Source: Monilinia fructicola (Eukaryota; Ascomycota; Leotiomycetes; Helotiales; Sclerotiniaceae). From it: 64,000 bases of DNA. The stretch lies in contig VICG01000013.1 in the NCBI GenBank assembly GCA_008692225.1, forward strand, positions 806,001 to 870,000, read 5' to 3'. Positions within the stretch are counted from its first letter, which is position 1. Each line of letters begins with the position of its first letter. Below, piece by piece: positions 1 through 12,475 of this stretch. The translations under genes were made by a program, and so were the position numbers. The notes below the pieces were generated by a model that was not told where the DNA came from, did not search any database, and worked only from the letters and a program-made list of their open reading frames with translations.

Positions 1-669
1 GATCAATCAAAATCTTAGATTTTCAACAGTACCGTGGACTCTTGAATTACTTGGGAGGAAATACAAATGCGGCAAGATGGTACATCAGTATTTTATTAGT
101 CGTCTACTAAGCACCTAGGCAAGCGAAAATCTGCCATTGAGGTGTAAGCGGAAGAAACAAGATGGGATATTGCATATATACTCTCAAGACTCCTGTTCCA
201 AGTTTAAATCTTACAGATCATATCAAGCATAGCTAGCTACTAGGATATAAGACTGCTGGGTGAAATTTTGTTGCATATCTGAAATAAATTTCACTTTTCG
301 CTCCCCCTGTGGTTCTTTGGTCTGTTCATTCTTTTCTTTCATGGCCATAGATTTGGAAGGCTGGACTTTTCTCTCAAAGCTTGTTCGTTTTTACTCCCGT
401 TCTTTGTTCTCGACCCTTGCTGTCTTGTTCTATCAGAAAGCTTGAAGAAGTTTGTAAATCAAATTGAGATTCCGGGCGTTCAACACTTTGCTTTTGGGGC
501 AGCAAGAGTAGATTCTCTCTTTAAACTCATCTGAGGTTGTATTCAGGTTAAGAAGTTGGTCTAACAATGTTAACTCACATCAAAGAAATCAGATATCCTT
601 TTCAAGTGCAAATTAGCCAATAAGATTTTGAACTTTGAAGTTTTGTTGCATATCTCAAAATCAGAACTT

Positions 670-754
670 AAGTCAAAGCAAACTTAAGTTAAAGCAAAGT
701 TAAGTTAAAGCAAAGTTAAGTTAAAGCAAAGTTGAGTTAAAGCAAACTTAAGTT
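670..754. repeat. 16-bp tandem repeat with AACTTAAGTT palindromes
   Basis: About five head-to-tail copies of a 16-base unit close to AAGTTAAAGCAAAGTT. The outer copies carry AACTTAAGTT, a perfect 10-base palindrome. Degenerate ACTTAACTC-like copies continue to about position 810. No gene overlaps it. It may be a simple expanded minisatellite. Confidence 0.75.
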
Positions 755-3700
755 AAAATCAACTTATATCTCAGTCCAACACAAACTTAACTCAGACTTA
801 ACTCAAGGAACGTCAACTCAAGAAAACTCAAAATCAAGAAAATGACCTCGGTAGATCTACAACAAAGCTATTCTCTAATACCGTTATACCAGTCAACCAA
901 CCAATCAGAGCAAAATCGTATCTTGTATCACAATAAAATGGCACATAAGAAGGTAAGATTAATACGAAAATACAAGCCTAATGCTTTTAGCCTAGCCTGA
1001 CTTGTCATATCCATTTAATTTCTCTCCACGAGAAGGAAGCCAAAGACTTGAATTAGATGACTTAGCAGAGTTGTGAATGTCAACCTATGTTAGCTACCGG
1101 CTCTAATCCACGGGATGCGTAGCTTTGGTCTGATATATGTCGTAAAATAGAACGATAACACGGAAAGCTTCAGAGAAATGATAGCTGAGAGAAGCGTCTG
1201 AAGAGATCTGCAAAAAGGAACCGTCGAAGGAAATTTGGTGAAGAAGATCACATCAGCTGGATAAAATCATCATTTGGACTTAAGATGTACGGCTCTTAAA
1301 TCCATTTGAAGTAATTGTCAGCCAAGCTATGCAATTCTCAAACCCTTCAGCTCATCGGAATTACAGGCGAATGTTTGGCACTTGAGATGCGCAGCAAGAC
1401 TCGTGGAGCTGGTTGAATCGTCAAAACAATGCTGGGAACTGTAGAGTTTTCTTGTCTCGGGTGGAGTTCGTTGCGGTTCGCAAAGTTTCGAACGGGGTGG
1501 TAAACGACGCCTCGAATCATCCAAGGGAGAGCTTGACTTGTGCAATGATTTATTGAAGCATATGGGATGTTATCACGAACAACTAATGAGAAGAGAAATT
1601 CAAATAGCCCGGTTGATATGATGGTGTATGGGGGAGGTAGCAGGTGTCTCTACTGTTGATTGTCTATAGGTATTTATGACGGGGGAAGCAGGGTCAGAAG
1701 GGAGTCTAAGGATCAGTATGATACCTGAGAAATTGTATCTGATGCGAGTATTCCATGTGTCTCGATACTTTCTGAGAAAATAAAAGCAGGGCATAGGTTC
1801 CACGATTCCTAGAAGTCGTGTATCAATTGGTGCAAGCTATCTGATTTTCGAGTACCTTTGTCCCGTTGAGTCTCATGTCAACAGAAATATTTTTGATGAG
1901 ATTAATGAACTTGGCAGTCCTGGCGGCTTCGAAAAATGAACTCTACATATATACGAACAAATCTCCTGCCAATACTATCTCTGTCCGCAGTATGACTTGG
2001 GCTCGCATGCTTATCAATCTTTAGTAGTCTTAAGGAAGACGTTGCCTGTGAAGATCGAGCTAGCCAGCATATCAACCGGATATTTCATGGCCAAGTATAA
2101 TATAGCATATTGAAAGCCTCACCGACGGATGAAGCCTGTCAAGAATCAAATCTCAATGAAGTACCACGAGACGGTCTATCGAGCAGAGATGCCTAGCATA
2201 ATCTTTCCATATCGTGCGCAACCTATAGTTCACGGCGAGAGATTGGCAATTGAACCTTAAGCATGGGCGGTTCTAGGACCTCATATCCTGCTCTCGTACC
2301 CAAGTCAACATCTTACTCGAATGCCTACGTGCCTCATCGATATGCCGTTTCCAAAATGAATGGAAGCTCAAGAAGACGTCTGGATTGTAATTAACTCTGA
2401 TCTAGGAATCAAGCCATGCGTGATAAAATGATCATGTGATTGTATGCTGTGCCAACATGCCTTCGAAGATCCAGACGTTTGGCTGGTATCCAGAGGAGGA
2501 ATATATCAGTGACTAAAATAGACGCTCTAGGTCAAAATCGAAAGCTCAAGCCTCGTGCGCAAGCTTCCGAGCTCATCGTTGTATTCAACTACTAAAGCCA
2601 TAGACTCGATGCGTGCGGGTCAGATCTCACTCTACAGTCCAAGACAAAGGGAGCACAAGAGCGCGCCAGATTCGTTGCCTTGTGAAGAATGATGCAATGA
2701 TATCATGTCCAATCTGAAATAATGCTCAGATCTTTAGCGGACTTTCAGACGGATGAACCCAATCAAAAAAATCCTCGATTCTCATGAAAAGATCTCAAAG
2801 GCACAGAATTATTCCTGGCTGCACCCAGAAACACTATGAATCTTTGGCGCAGAGATGACGGTTAACGTTATATGAGTATAAAATTTTATCACCAGCATAG
2901 TGTAAAGATTGGTTATGGCTTCAGTATCTTCGACACTGCGTGCACTCTCTGATTCAGCCTCTGTTGCAACGAGAAGATGTATTTTCGCAAACCGGATATC
3001 AGAACAAATGCCGTACATTCATCTTCCAGGAAGCAAGGACGACACCGATCCGCACACTCTGCAATGTGAACATTTATAAGAAAGACAAAGTCGAGCTCTC
3101 CCTAGCCTACAAGACGTACTCATGATTCAATGAAATTCTGCAGCTAACACCTAAATGCGGATAGTCTTGGACAAATAAGTCATCCGTCTCGGACGTCATG
3201 CTGCCATAAAAGCCTCTAAAGGGCTTGCAGCGACTTTCCCAGACTCTCTGGCCTTTTGTATTGTGAAGAATGGGGAATACGTGGATTCCACTACAATCAA
3301 TGGGGGATATTGCAGGATGGAATGGTTATTTTAGTCAATACTGAGGGCGTGTTTAGATGGGGATGGCCGAAACAAGAATGTGAATTTGAACACAAGGATA
3401 TTGAGAGTCTAAGAATGAACGATTTCACAGATGGTATTACCAGACTGCATGATGGGTAGCCGCTCGTATATGAAGTAGTTGAAATTAGGAGCAACGAGAT
3501 CGTAAAGCGGCTTCTATATTTCGACCACTTAATTATCTGGAGAAAACCAAGAAACGCAAAGTTGAAAGCCTATGCTCACTAGCTGTCTGAGGAGAGGAGA
3601 ACGTGGGTTTTCTCTTCCTCAAAAAGAAAACAGGGTGGCTTCCGGTCTATCGACGATCCTGCTTACCTCCCTTGATCCACCATTTATTCGAAGTAAGCAA

Positions 3701-3877
3701 GTGAAATGTTGTATTCCTGATTGTTGCCCTACGTCTTGCTCATGCTATCGCACAGTCTTTAATTTTACTAGGTATCAAGAACGAAGAAATGTGATTCTTG
3801 ATTCATGGTATCTTGTTAGAAATCTGATATCAGCGGTTGATGTCCGACACGTGCAATATTAGTCACTATGCACCATA

Positions 3878-3936
3878 AAAGAAATAGCCCGAAAGAAATA
3901 GACCGAAAAAAATAATCCGAAAGAAATAGACCGAAG
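3878..3936. repeat. 14-bp minisatellite, about four copies
   Basis: Roughly four imperfect copies of a unit close to CGAAAGAAATAGAC lie in tandem. The copies differ by one or two substitutions. No gene overlaps them. Confidence 0.65.
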
Positions 3937-6020
3937 GAAACAAGTACGAGGGAAAGATCATTACCCACCCAGACTAAGAACCGCTTTTAGAAATCCGATT
4001 ATTTGGAATTCATGCCGAGGGAACCGGGACACTGGGGGCGAGAAAAAAGAGAGCAACGACTGAACTAGAGGGCAATGGATCACCCAATTCAAAGTCACTT
4101 TGAGACTTTGATCGCATGGCTATTTGAAGCTTGCAAAGGTAGCCTTTTCTCGATTCCATCTATTGATTCTCTGGGTGCGGGGAGAGCAATCGGATGAGCA
4201 ACAGCAGCCAGTTTGATTATATCTTAGCTGTACTCGGGTATTTAGCATTGCTTTCGTTTGTCGTTTGATGATGGGTCAAATATCTGTGGATATAATATTG
4301 AAGTGATAATATTTAAACTTTCATATCTCAGACTCATTCATAAACTCTCCTAACTAAAGGGAGATCAACTTAAAAACTTTATGTAGGCATCATGTCGACT
4401 CTTAGTTCAATGTCTAGATCACTAGTCTCATACAGAACAAGTCGGAAAGCCTCGTGGGATACCACAGCCTTTTAAAATGCCAATACGTCTTAGAATATCA
4501 CAAGATGGCCAGGTTCTGCAAGCTTCATGAGTCTACCATGCTCGAAATTTGATACGAGTGGTTATAGAGTGCGAGGGAGTAGTACCCCATGACGCTCAAG
4601 CTATATGATCTTTTCAAGGAGACAAAATCCGGGGTAGGAGAGTTAGAATAGGTTTAACTAAACAGCATGGCGATGCTGAGAGAAAGAGTGACAAGCCACA
4701 ATCTGAAAGATATTGAAAGAAATTCAACAATAGACCATCGTCATTATAGGATAAACATCCCGCTCAACTGCAGCTTCTGATCTCACATAAGCCGGCAGTT
4801 CTGCCACACTCCCTAACTCCGTTCATATCTGTCTAAGTATTGGTTGAAGAAAACCAAAACATGCATGAAAGCCAATTGCCTATTTTCCTTCCGTCATGCT
4901 TACTCCTGTTCTATCACATCCTCAGCCTCGGCTCTGATTGCCAATGACATTGCAGCCACGTTTCATGCCATCCTTCCTCTCAATATATTCGAGATACCGA
5001 TAGAGCCATGGTAACAAAGACAAATACCTGTATATCTATCTACGTAGCATTCTTTACCTGGGAAACTAAGACTGATAGAACACTTGGTTGTGCGTTCATC
5101 ACGCATATCGCCACAGAAATCTTCCCATGGATTATTAGATTGAAGCTTCCCTGAAAGAAATTTGGATCTGGAGGGTTATGAATCGTGTCTAATCACAGGG
5201 CTTATCCCGCTAAACCAATTGTTTTCTCGTCACTGCATGAAATTCAGTAGTAGATAGGCAATTTATTAGATGCCTAACGCGACAGGCATCAGCTCTGCTC
5301 TCTTGATAGGGTCATATTGAAGCCATTCAAACCCCAGGTACCGCAGCTGATGATATACTCTGAGATAGCTTCGATGATTCAAATCTCACACATTCCGGAA
5401 GATTTTCAAAGACAAAGACAAAGACAGATCGAACTCTCAATCTTCTCATCAGTTTATCTCGCTGCACTCTCAGCGAAGATTTCACTTGATCACATCTCTT
5501 TCACTCGGATGGGGCCAGAATACCTCGAAACAAGGATCGGCTGTATTGAACTAACAAAAATATCAATGAATGGTGTAATTTATATGATTTTACAATACCC
5601 ACCGAAATGAAAACACAATAAAATAAGCCCCTCTAATAACAACCTTGGAACTCTCTATGAGATATCCATCCATGCAGACTTTCATCCCTCTCTCCCAACA
5701 AAATCAGGCCAAGAACTTTCATACATGCACGGACCATTTTAATAATGAGTCCCACCATAATGCCCGCTAGTCTCGCTTATCTCTTCCCCAATCCAATCCA
5801 TCTGTTGCCCCGCCAAACTGCTCAAACCCAATTGTCGAAACATCGTCATACCTCGAAACCACCAAGCATCAAAATTACACAAACACCGTGGACCAGCACA
5901 TTCCACCCCATCTATCGCTTTCAACTTGAACGTCTCAATTAGTATCAACTAAACATATCGCACCACACCACACCACACCACAACACACACCCGCACATCA
6001 ATCCACCCACCACACCCACC

Positions 6021-6685
6021 ATGCCAACCCACAAGCGCAGCCGCCCCAGCAGCACCCAAAAAACCCTCCCCTTCACCAACTCAACCAAGATATCCAAAGC
6101 CAACCACACCCCCTCAACCCACAAATCCAAGAACCCATCCAAACCCACCACCGCACCCCCCCTCCAAGAACCCCCCTCCTCCACCCCCGCACCTCCATCA
6201 TCCACCACCCCCAACTCCCACCCCAAGCCCAAACCCAAACCCAAACCCGCCCCCCCCCTCGAAACCCACCACCACGCCCTCGCCTCCCAAACCACCCCCG
6301 CCCAAATCCGCAAATACTGGCAAAGCCGCGAGGCGCTCCGGCTCGCGCCGCGCGTCCACCAAAAAGACGTCGAGCTCGGCGAGAAGGTGCTCAGAGAATG
6401 GGACTGCATGAGTCAATTCGGGGTACGTATGCTGCTAGCTCCTCCTTCCCCCCCCTTGCGCATCATCGCGCCCAAGCAGACGCAGAATCAAAAGCAGAAG
6501 CAGAGAAGAAACTAACACGGCGCTCGCATGCACAGCCAGCCATCGGGATCGCGCGCACGCAGCGCTGGCATCGGGCCGCGAGGCTCGGGTTGAATCCGCC
6601 GATTGAGGTCCTGGCGGTGTTGGTCGGGAAGGAGGGGGAGAAGGGAGCCGGGGAGCGAGCGTATGTGGATGAGCTGATGAAGTGA
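6021..6685 (+). CDS. DNA polymerase delta subunit 4 (POLD4/Cdm1 family)
   Basis: Two exons, 6021-6422 and 6536-6685, encode 183 residues. The intron starts GTACGT, has an ACTAAC branch site near 6511 and ends CACAG. The C-terminal half matches the DNA_pol_delta_4 family: a Leu-Arg-x-Trp/Phe-Asp stretch, then 'FGPAIGIARTQRW', then 'LGLNPP' followed by EVLAVL. The animal protein has the same order (YGP..GI.R.QRW, LGL.PP.EV). The protein is the smallest, non-catalytic subunit of the replicative polymerase delta and stabilises the complex on PCNA in the nucleus. Near the N-terminus, QKTLPF resembles a PCNA-interacting (PIP) motif. Residues about 25-90 are a Pro/Ser/Thr/Lys-rich linker with a KPKPKPKP run, so the protein is longer than the human subunit, mostly through this linker. 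The splice restores the conserved block exactly, so the family call is strong. The start is the first ATG upstream of the PIP-like motif. Confidence 0.9.
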
Positions 6686-7338
6686 GGGGGTGGGTGGGCG
6701 TGGGGATGTGGGAAAAGCCAAGGTCTCTAATTGTGCCATTGAGCATGCCAGTGCAGAAGATGGGTTGAGGAAGCAAGAAGATCAGAAAAAGAAAATGAGG
6801 TGCACCATATGAGCTTAAATGATGCTTCGACACGGAAAGGTTTCTGAACAGGATATCCCATACACGATTACATGGCTGGGCGGCAAGGTATGGGTTGGCG
6901 CAGGGCGTCAGGATTTGCTTTTGTTTTCGCACGATATACACGGAATTTGGGTTGGTACTGAGAGATATGGAGATGGCATTTAGGCTACGGACAGAATACT
7001 ATTCATTTAGCTATAGCTTGAAATGTGTTGCATATTTCGTCACAGTTTTGATACATCTGGAAGGAACCAAAACAGAGTAGTCAACTTCATCACAACAAAA
7101 GACCACGCCGAGTCTCACATACATCAAGAATTCATTTCATCTTGATCATTTTGATTTCATTTCCATTAAAAAATCTTGCGCTATAGCAATTCTTCATCTA
7201 CTACTACATGATTGGTTTTAAAAACTCCATCCAGCATGTTGGACCAGAAAAAATCGCTGTACGAAGGAGAAGCATGCTCTATAACTTCCACTCATCGCAT
7301 TGGCGTTTACAAAATCATCCCCAGCTCACCCCTCCACC

Positions 7339-9362
7339 TTACATCTGTACCTCAACACGACCTTCCGTACCCGGCGCACCGGAAGACAGAGATGGCAAGA
7401 GATAGGTGATATCATCCCAAGGATGTCTGTAGAGACCAGTACGCAATCTCTTTTGATCGAGGTAGTGAGCAATCAAACCAATAGAACGTCCAAGAACGAA
7501 GAGACCGTTCAAGACACCCATCTTCATGTAATCTTCAGCCTCCTCTGCACTGAATGCACCGCAGTTGCGCATCAAATCAACGAAGCAGACGGCAACAGCA
7601 CCATCAACGTTCAAGATCAAATTGTCTTTCTTGGAGGTGGTGACGGATTCAACAGCCAAAGCATAATCGAGCATCTTGCAGCTTGGGAAACGCTTCTTGA
7701 CGAACTCCTTGACAAGCTCGACACGGAGATCTGGGTTGTTCCTTGACTTGACCTTGTGGCCAATACCTGGGATGAGCTTGTTTTGCTTTCTCATGGTGTC
7801 GACGAAGTCACGTGGAGAAAGTCCCTTGTCGAAAGCCTTGGTGAACTCCTCAGCGGCACCGTCAAGCGCACCACCGAATCTGGATCCGATGGTCAAGAGA
7901 CCGGAGACGAGAGCGGAGATCAGATCCTTTCCGGCTCTGGTAGTAATGATAGTGTTCATGGCACCAGAAACAGCTGGACCGTGATCGGCAGTAAGCATAA
8001 GGACCATCTCGAGGAACTTGCTTGCGTAATCTGGGAGACGACGACGGAACCACAAAAGAGACATGACACCACCAATTCCAATATCCTCCTTGAAGACATC
8101 AGAGATGGGCATACCAGCGTACAGCAGTTCTTGTCCACGATCATCGGAAATGGTGGAGATGAATGCCGCCGGCTTTCGGATAAGACCAAGCTCTTGAGCC
8201 CATGAGTAATCAATTGGGATCTTTGGTACAATTGGCTCTGGTTGTGGTACGATGGTTCCATCCTGGACGAGTTTCTCGTACACCGAGGCAAGGACCGCTG
8301 GCATATCTTCGAAAGTATCTGGGACATGGAAACCAGCCTCCTTCATGGACTTGTTCTTAGTAGCAGCCGTCTCGAGCTGGGAGTTGGCAAACGAACCGGC
8401 ATGTCCGAATTGAACCTCAGTCTTGAACATGCTTGCGCAAGTACCAATGGCCCATGCGACAATTGGCTTTGTAATCGTTCCGTTCTTAACGGCCTCGATA
8501 ACTCTGTATTCCTCGACACCACCAACTTCTCCTAACAGAACCAGAATCTTACATTCTGGATCAGCTTGGTATCTGAGGAGATGGTCGATGAAGGTTGTGC
8601 TAGGGTATCTGTCACCACCAATGGCAACACCCTCGTAGACACCATCGGTTGTGTTGGCGATAATGTTGTTGAGCTCGTTGGACATACCACCAGATTTGGA
8701 GACGTAACCAACGGAACCCTTTCGGTAGAGCTTGGATGCAACAATGTTGTCCATCATACCACCAGTGTTACCAATCTTGAAAAGATCCTGGTTTGATACC
8801 ACCGACGGTAGCGGGGCCAATAATTGTCACACCCTTCTTGGCTGCTGCATGAAGAATTTCACGGGCACGCTAAAATACACATGAGCACACGACCACGTCG
8901 ATCTGAAGCAGCAAGACTTACTCTTTCGGGGACACCCTCAGCAATAATGGCAATGGACTTGATTTGTGGGTATTGCAAAAGTTCCATGGTGGATTGGTAG
9001 ACACTTCTCGATGAAGCGAAGTTGACAACGGTATCAACATCCTCGTGCTTTGCCATGGCCTTTCCAACATCTTGGTAAACTGGAAGCAAAGTTTCGCTGG
9101 TTCCCCAGTACATCTTGCTGACGAATTGACCACCGAATGTGTAAATGATACCCGCAACTGAAGGAGTCTTTCTCTTGCAGATGAAGTCAAAGTCGAGCAT
9201 GCCTTGGACGGCTCTTGGTTGCAGACCGTAAACGAAACATCTTGTCTTGTCGTGGAAAAGGGTATGTTCAGCTCTTGGGCTCAAAGGTCTAGATGGAGCA
9301 GCGAATCTGCGGATGTTGTCATTGGCATTGCCTTGAGCACCGGATGCTGTAGCGGAAGGCAT
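7339..9362 (-). CDS. acl1: ATP-citrate lyase subunit 1 (CoA-ligase/citrate-synthase half), one-base frameshift in sequence
   Basis: Exons on the minus strand are 9362-8922 and 8869-7339, with a GTAAGT...TTTTAG intron. The product is about 656 residues and corresponds to the C-terminal part of animal ACLY, as expected for the large subunit of fungal split ATP-citrate lyase. The enzyme cleaves citrate with ATP and CoA to cytosolic acetyl-CoA and oxaloacetate. Visible features are the CoA-binding Rossmann region, the [11 protein letters not shown] loop, FGHAG with the phosphorylated histidine near residue 303, and the citrate-synthase-like end with [19 protein letters not shown] and LYRHPWDD. 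The conserved [10 protein letters not shown] cannot be read in one frame: an AAAA run at 8780-8783 (plus strand) has one base more than the reading frame needs. The exon sum is 1972, one more than a multiple of three. I read this as a sequence error, but a true lesion is not excluded. A possible 5'-leader intron lies near 9997-10065. Confidence 0.93.
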
Positions 9363-10090
9363 CGTGAAAAATAGTAAAGAATTATCAAAAATCTAAATGT
9401 GCAAAATGGTAAATTGTTAGTGGAATTGGCACTGGAATTGGAATTGGAAAGATCTTCAATGTGGCCCAATGAGGAAATAGCGATGATGGTGTGGTGGGCT
9501 GAACGAGAGAGAAGAGCGAGGGCGGGAGGTTTGGGGAAGTCCGTATACGGAGGGAAGGAGAATGAGATGGAGGGGCACAAGGTGAGATTAGGAATATGTT
9601 GATTATGAGCATTGTGAGCTTACATACCGAGATACAAAGATTCAAGATTCAAGGGATATTTTCTTCAACCGACTTGACTTCAGACTTGACTTCAATCTTC
9701 GACGGTGTGGAGTTTTAAATGAATAAAACAGAGAAGGGGAATCCGTACGTAAGCAAAAACGTAAGAAACCTTTTATTTGTTATTTGATATTCTTGTCAGG
9801 TAGTATGAAGGAAGAGGGGAGGAGAGAAGGGTAGAGGAGAGGAAAGTCGTATGAAGTGTTGAAAAAAGGAAAAAACAAATCAACAACGAAATACTTTTTT
9901 TGTGGAAAGTACTTTGAGGTTATGAGGGTATTTTGATTTTGAGTAGAGAAAGAAAGGAAAGGAAAAGAAAGGGAAGAGAAGGGAGGGGGGGGATCTCTGA
10001 ATAGAATAGGATAAAATGGGATAGGATAGATCAACAAGTGTAAGTAAAATAAATAAGTAACTTACCTTTGAGTTGAGTCTCAAACAATTA

Positions 10091-10123
<33 letters not shown>

Positions 10124-12475
10124 TGCTCTCTTTCCTTCTTTCGTTTCCTCTTTTTGGATGATATGAGGGTCGGGTCGATATTTGGATTGAAGTAAGGATT
10201 GGCTGAAGGGTTTAGCTAGCAGCTCTTGTTGTACTAGGTACTAGGTAAGCTGAGTAGAGGAAAGAGAAGTCAGAAGTTAGAAGAGAGGGAGGGGTGGATT
10301 GACTGGGGTGGATGAAGTATTAAGCTCGGACTCGAGATTGTTGGTTGATTGATTGATTGACTGATTTGATATGTGTGTGTTGTTGATAGAGTACAGTAGT
10401 CATGTATAGGATGTATGGAATGTATGGAATGTATGGATGTATGGGATGTATGAGATGTATAGAATATATGGGATGTATGTATACTTATTACTATATAGAG
10501 TAAGTTACTACTTACTACTTATTTACTATTTATTTACTACTTACTTACTACTTATTTACTACAAGTACTCATTGACTACAAGTACTCACTTACTCCTACT
10601 TACTTATTGTTACTTCATTATTATTTACTACAGTACCGCGGACTATGTAATAAATTAATCAAAACTATAAATCTGATCATTCATTCATTTATTCATTTCT
10701 GTACTCCGTAGAGATGACTTTTGACTGTCAATCAATTCAATGAATTCTGTCTCTTCTTGTGGCGGAATCCAGGGTTCTAGTGGTTTCGTTGATATGGATG
10801 GATGTTTAGTAAATCCAAATATATCGGTGTTGAGTAAATTCCGATGGTTGAGAATCAATTGAGGACGGAAATCCTTGTCAAGTTAGCGTCCCAACGACCA
10901 TCAAAAATCTTTGAGATTCCATAATGGAAGGAAGAGGAAGAGGAAGAGGAAGAGGAAGAGGGAGAAGTAGACGAAGAGCAACGGCACGCAACGCAACGCA
11001 ACGCACCGCGACGTGCCTAGGAAATTAGATAGTGCAAGTCTCTTTTGGGATATTCTTTTCAACCCAATCCATCAATTAATTACCTACCTAGTAGGGTCAT
11101 TATTGCCTAGGTAGTCCAACACTTGTTCACCTGGGCAGTACAAAAGGGAAAGGGAAAGAAAGAAAAAATAAATAATTAGATAAATAAATCCCCAAAAGGG
11201 AATTATTCAAGAGCCATCTCACCTACACCTGGAACCATTCAATATTATTTATTTGTTTGTTTGTTTGTTTGTTAGCTCGTCAACCCATACCTGAACCTGG
11301 ACCTTCGAGCTCGAATCACCCAAAGAAGGACCCACTTTTATTCAAGGGGACTTCACTAGCACGAGTAGATACTAGATAGGGAGGAGCATCTACCTAGTAT
11401 CCATGTCTCCCTAGTACCTCCTCAATGTAGTGCCGTACTTTATTTTTCGAACCATTTACCCACCAGGCACAACACGTATGGATTCATTCATTCTCTCTCG
11501 CAAGCCAAATACTTACCTAGGTACTACCTCCTCAGCATTTCTCTGCTGGCTGCCGAGCGACTTAGCTGGTAGAAAAAGAAGAAGAAGAAGAAGAAGAATA
11601 AAAATAACAAGAGTGAGAATAAAAAACAATAACAATCATAATAAAAAGAAGTAAAAAGAATAAAAAGAAAGTGTTTCGGTCTCCGTATTCGCGGTTCTGA
11701 CCTAGTCGAATAATCAATCATTCAGCTCATCCTTCCCACCACCCCTCCTCTCTCACACATACACGCCTTCTCTCTCTCTCCATCAAAAGATTTGGTCCTC
11801 CGATATTCTTTTTCCATATTCAATTCCCCCCCCCCACACACACACACACACTTATACAAGTGAGAGAGCGATTACCTAGAGAGAGATAGAAAACTTAGAC
11901 TTCCATCTTCTTTCGATATTATTTTCATTCCTCTTCAAAAAAAAAAGAATTGAAATATTCTTGGTCCATTTGTTGACCTCTCTTATATTTTCTGCGTTCC
12001 ATTAAAAGAATACCCCTTTGGTATGTATATTCTTTTATTGTTTTCCCCCTTCTCTCCTCTCTCTCCTCTTCTCTACTCTTCTCTTGTTCACTTTCTGTTG
12101 TCGTGTCGCTTCGCATCGGAGTCAAATACAGCTCTTTCTTTTTCTGTTTTACTTTGCTTCTCTTCCAAGGACGGAGCCATTGCAACCGCTCACCGACTCA
12201 AAAGTCATCGAAAGTCGACAATATCACCAGTATTCAAGTGTTGTGAGTTGGCATGATCTGCAAGGTGTTGAGAACTTCCTCTAATCGCTGTGGGGGGTGT
12301 GCTCGACCTGGGAGTAGTTCCGGAGCTTACATCCGTCGAGGGTTGTTAGACATCATTTAGCAGCGCTGGGAAATATTGGAATTTCTTATCAAATCCAAGC
12401 CATTCGAATGCCCATGACATTTTTGTGCTAATCTGAAATTTGCAACAGTAAACTTACCATCTTTCATACTTCAAA
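9363..12475. promoter_or_regulatory. Shared ACL1/ACL2 divergent promoter and leader region
   Basis: This 3.1-kb stretch separates the two divergent start codons and contains no credible coding sequence. It is packed with simple repeats: a (TTTC)n tract near 10092-10124, TATGGATG-like repeats at 10400-10482, TTACTACT repeats to about 10625, GAGGAA repeats at 10926-10961, (TTTG)n near 11251, GAA repeats at 11571-11598 and a C-run plus CA tract at 11827-11851. Several CCTAGGTA-type words lie between 10230 and 11530. Plausible leader introns exist on both sides: near 9997-10065 on the ACL1 side, and from GTATGT near 12019 to CAACAG near 12448 on the ACL2 side. Joint control of the two subunits from here is inference from the layout. 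Confidence 0.55.
10400..10482. repeat. TATGGATG-like minisatellite
   Basis: About eight imperfect 8-10 base units of the type GTATGGAAT/GTATGGGAT follow each other directly. A TTACTACTTA-type array follows to about 10625. It lies in the ACL1/ACL2 intergenic region. Confidence 0.7.

Larger units (their letters stand above)
1..6020. other. Gene-free 6 kb at window start
   Basis: No reading frame here looks like a conserved protein. The longest open stretches are under 100 codons, lack recognisable motifs, and are not joined by convincing introns. The DNA is moderately AT-rich, with two short tandem arrays described separately. A 67-codon frame at 3256-3459 (+) is Trp/Glu/Asp-rich and could be a gene fragment, but nothing supports expression. 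The last 60 bases before 6021 are a CACAC/CACCA-rich leader of the next gene. Confidence 0.6.

Noticed and set aside
5945..6409. 154-codon minus-strand Gly/Val/Trp-rich frame
   Set aside because: It is the antisense of the Pro/Ser/Lys-rich linker of the polymerase delta subunit.
8770..8790. Programmed ribosomal frameshift in ACL1
   Set aside because: No slippery heptamer or downstream structure was evident, and similar one-base changes occur in unrelated genes nearby, so sequence error is simpler.
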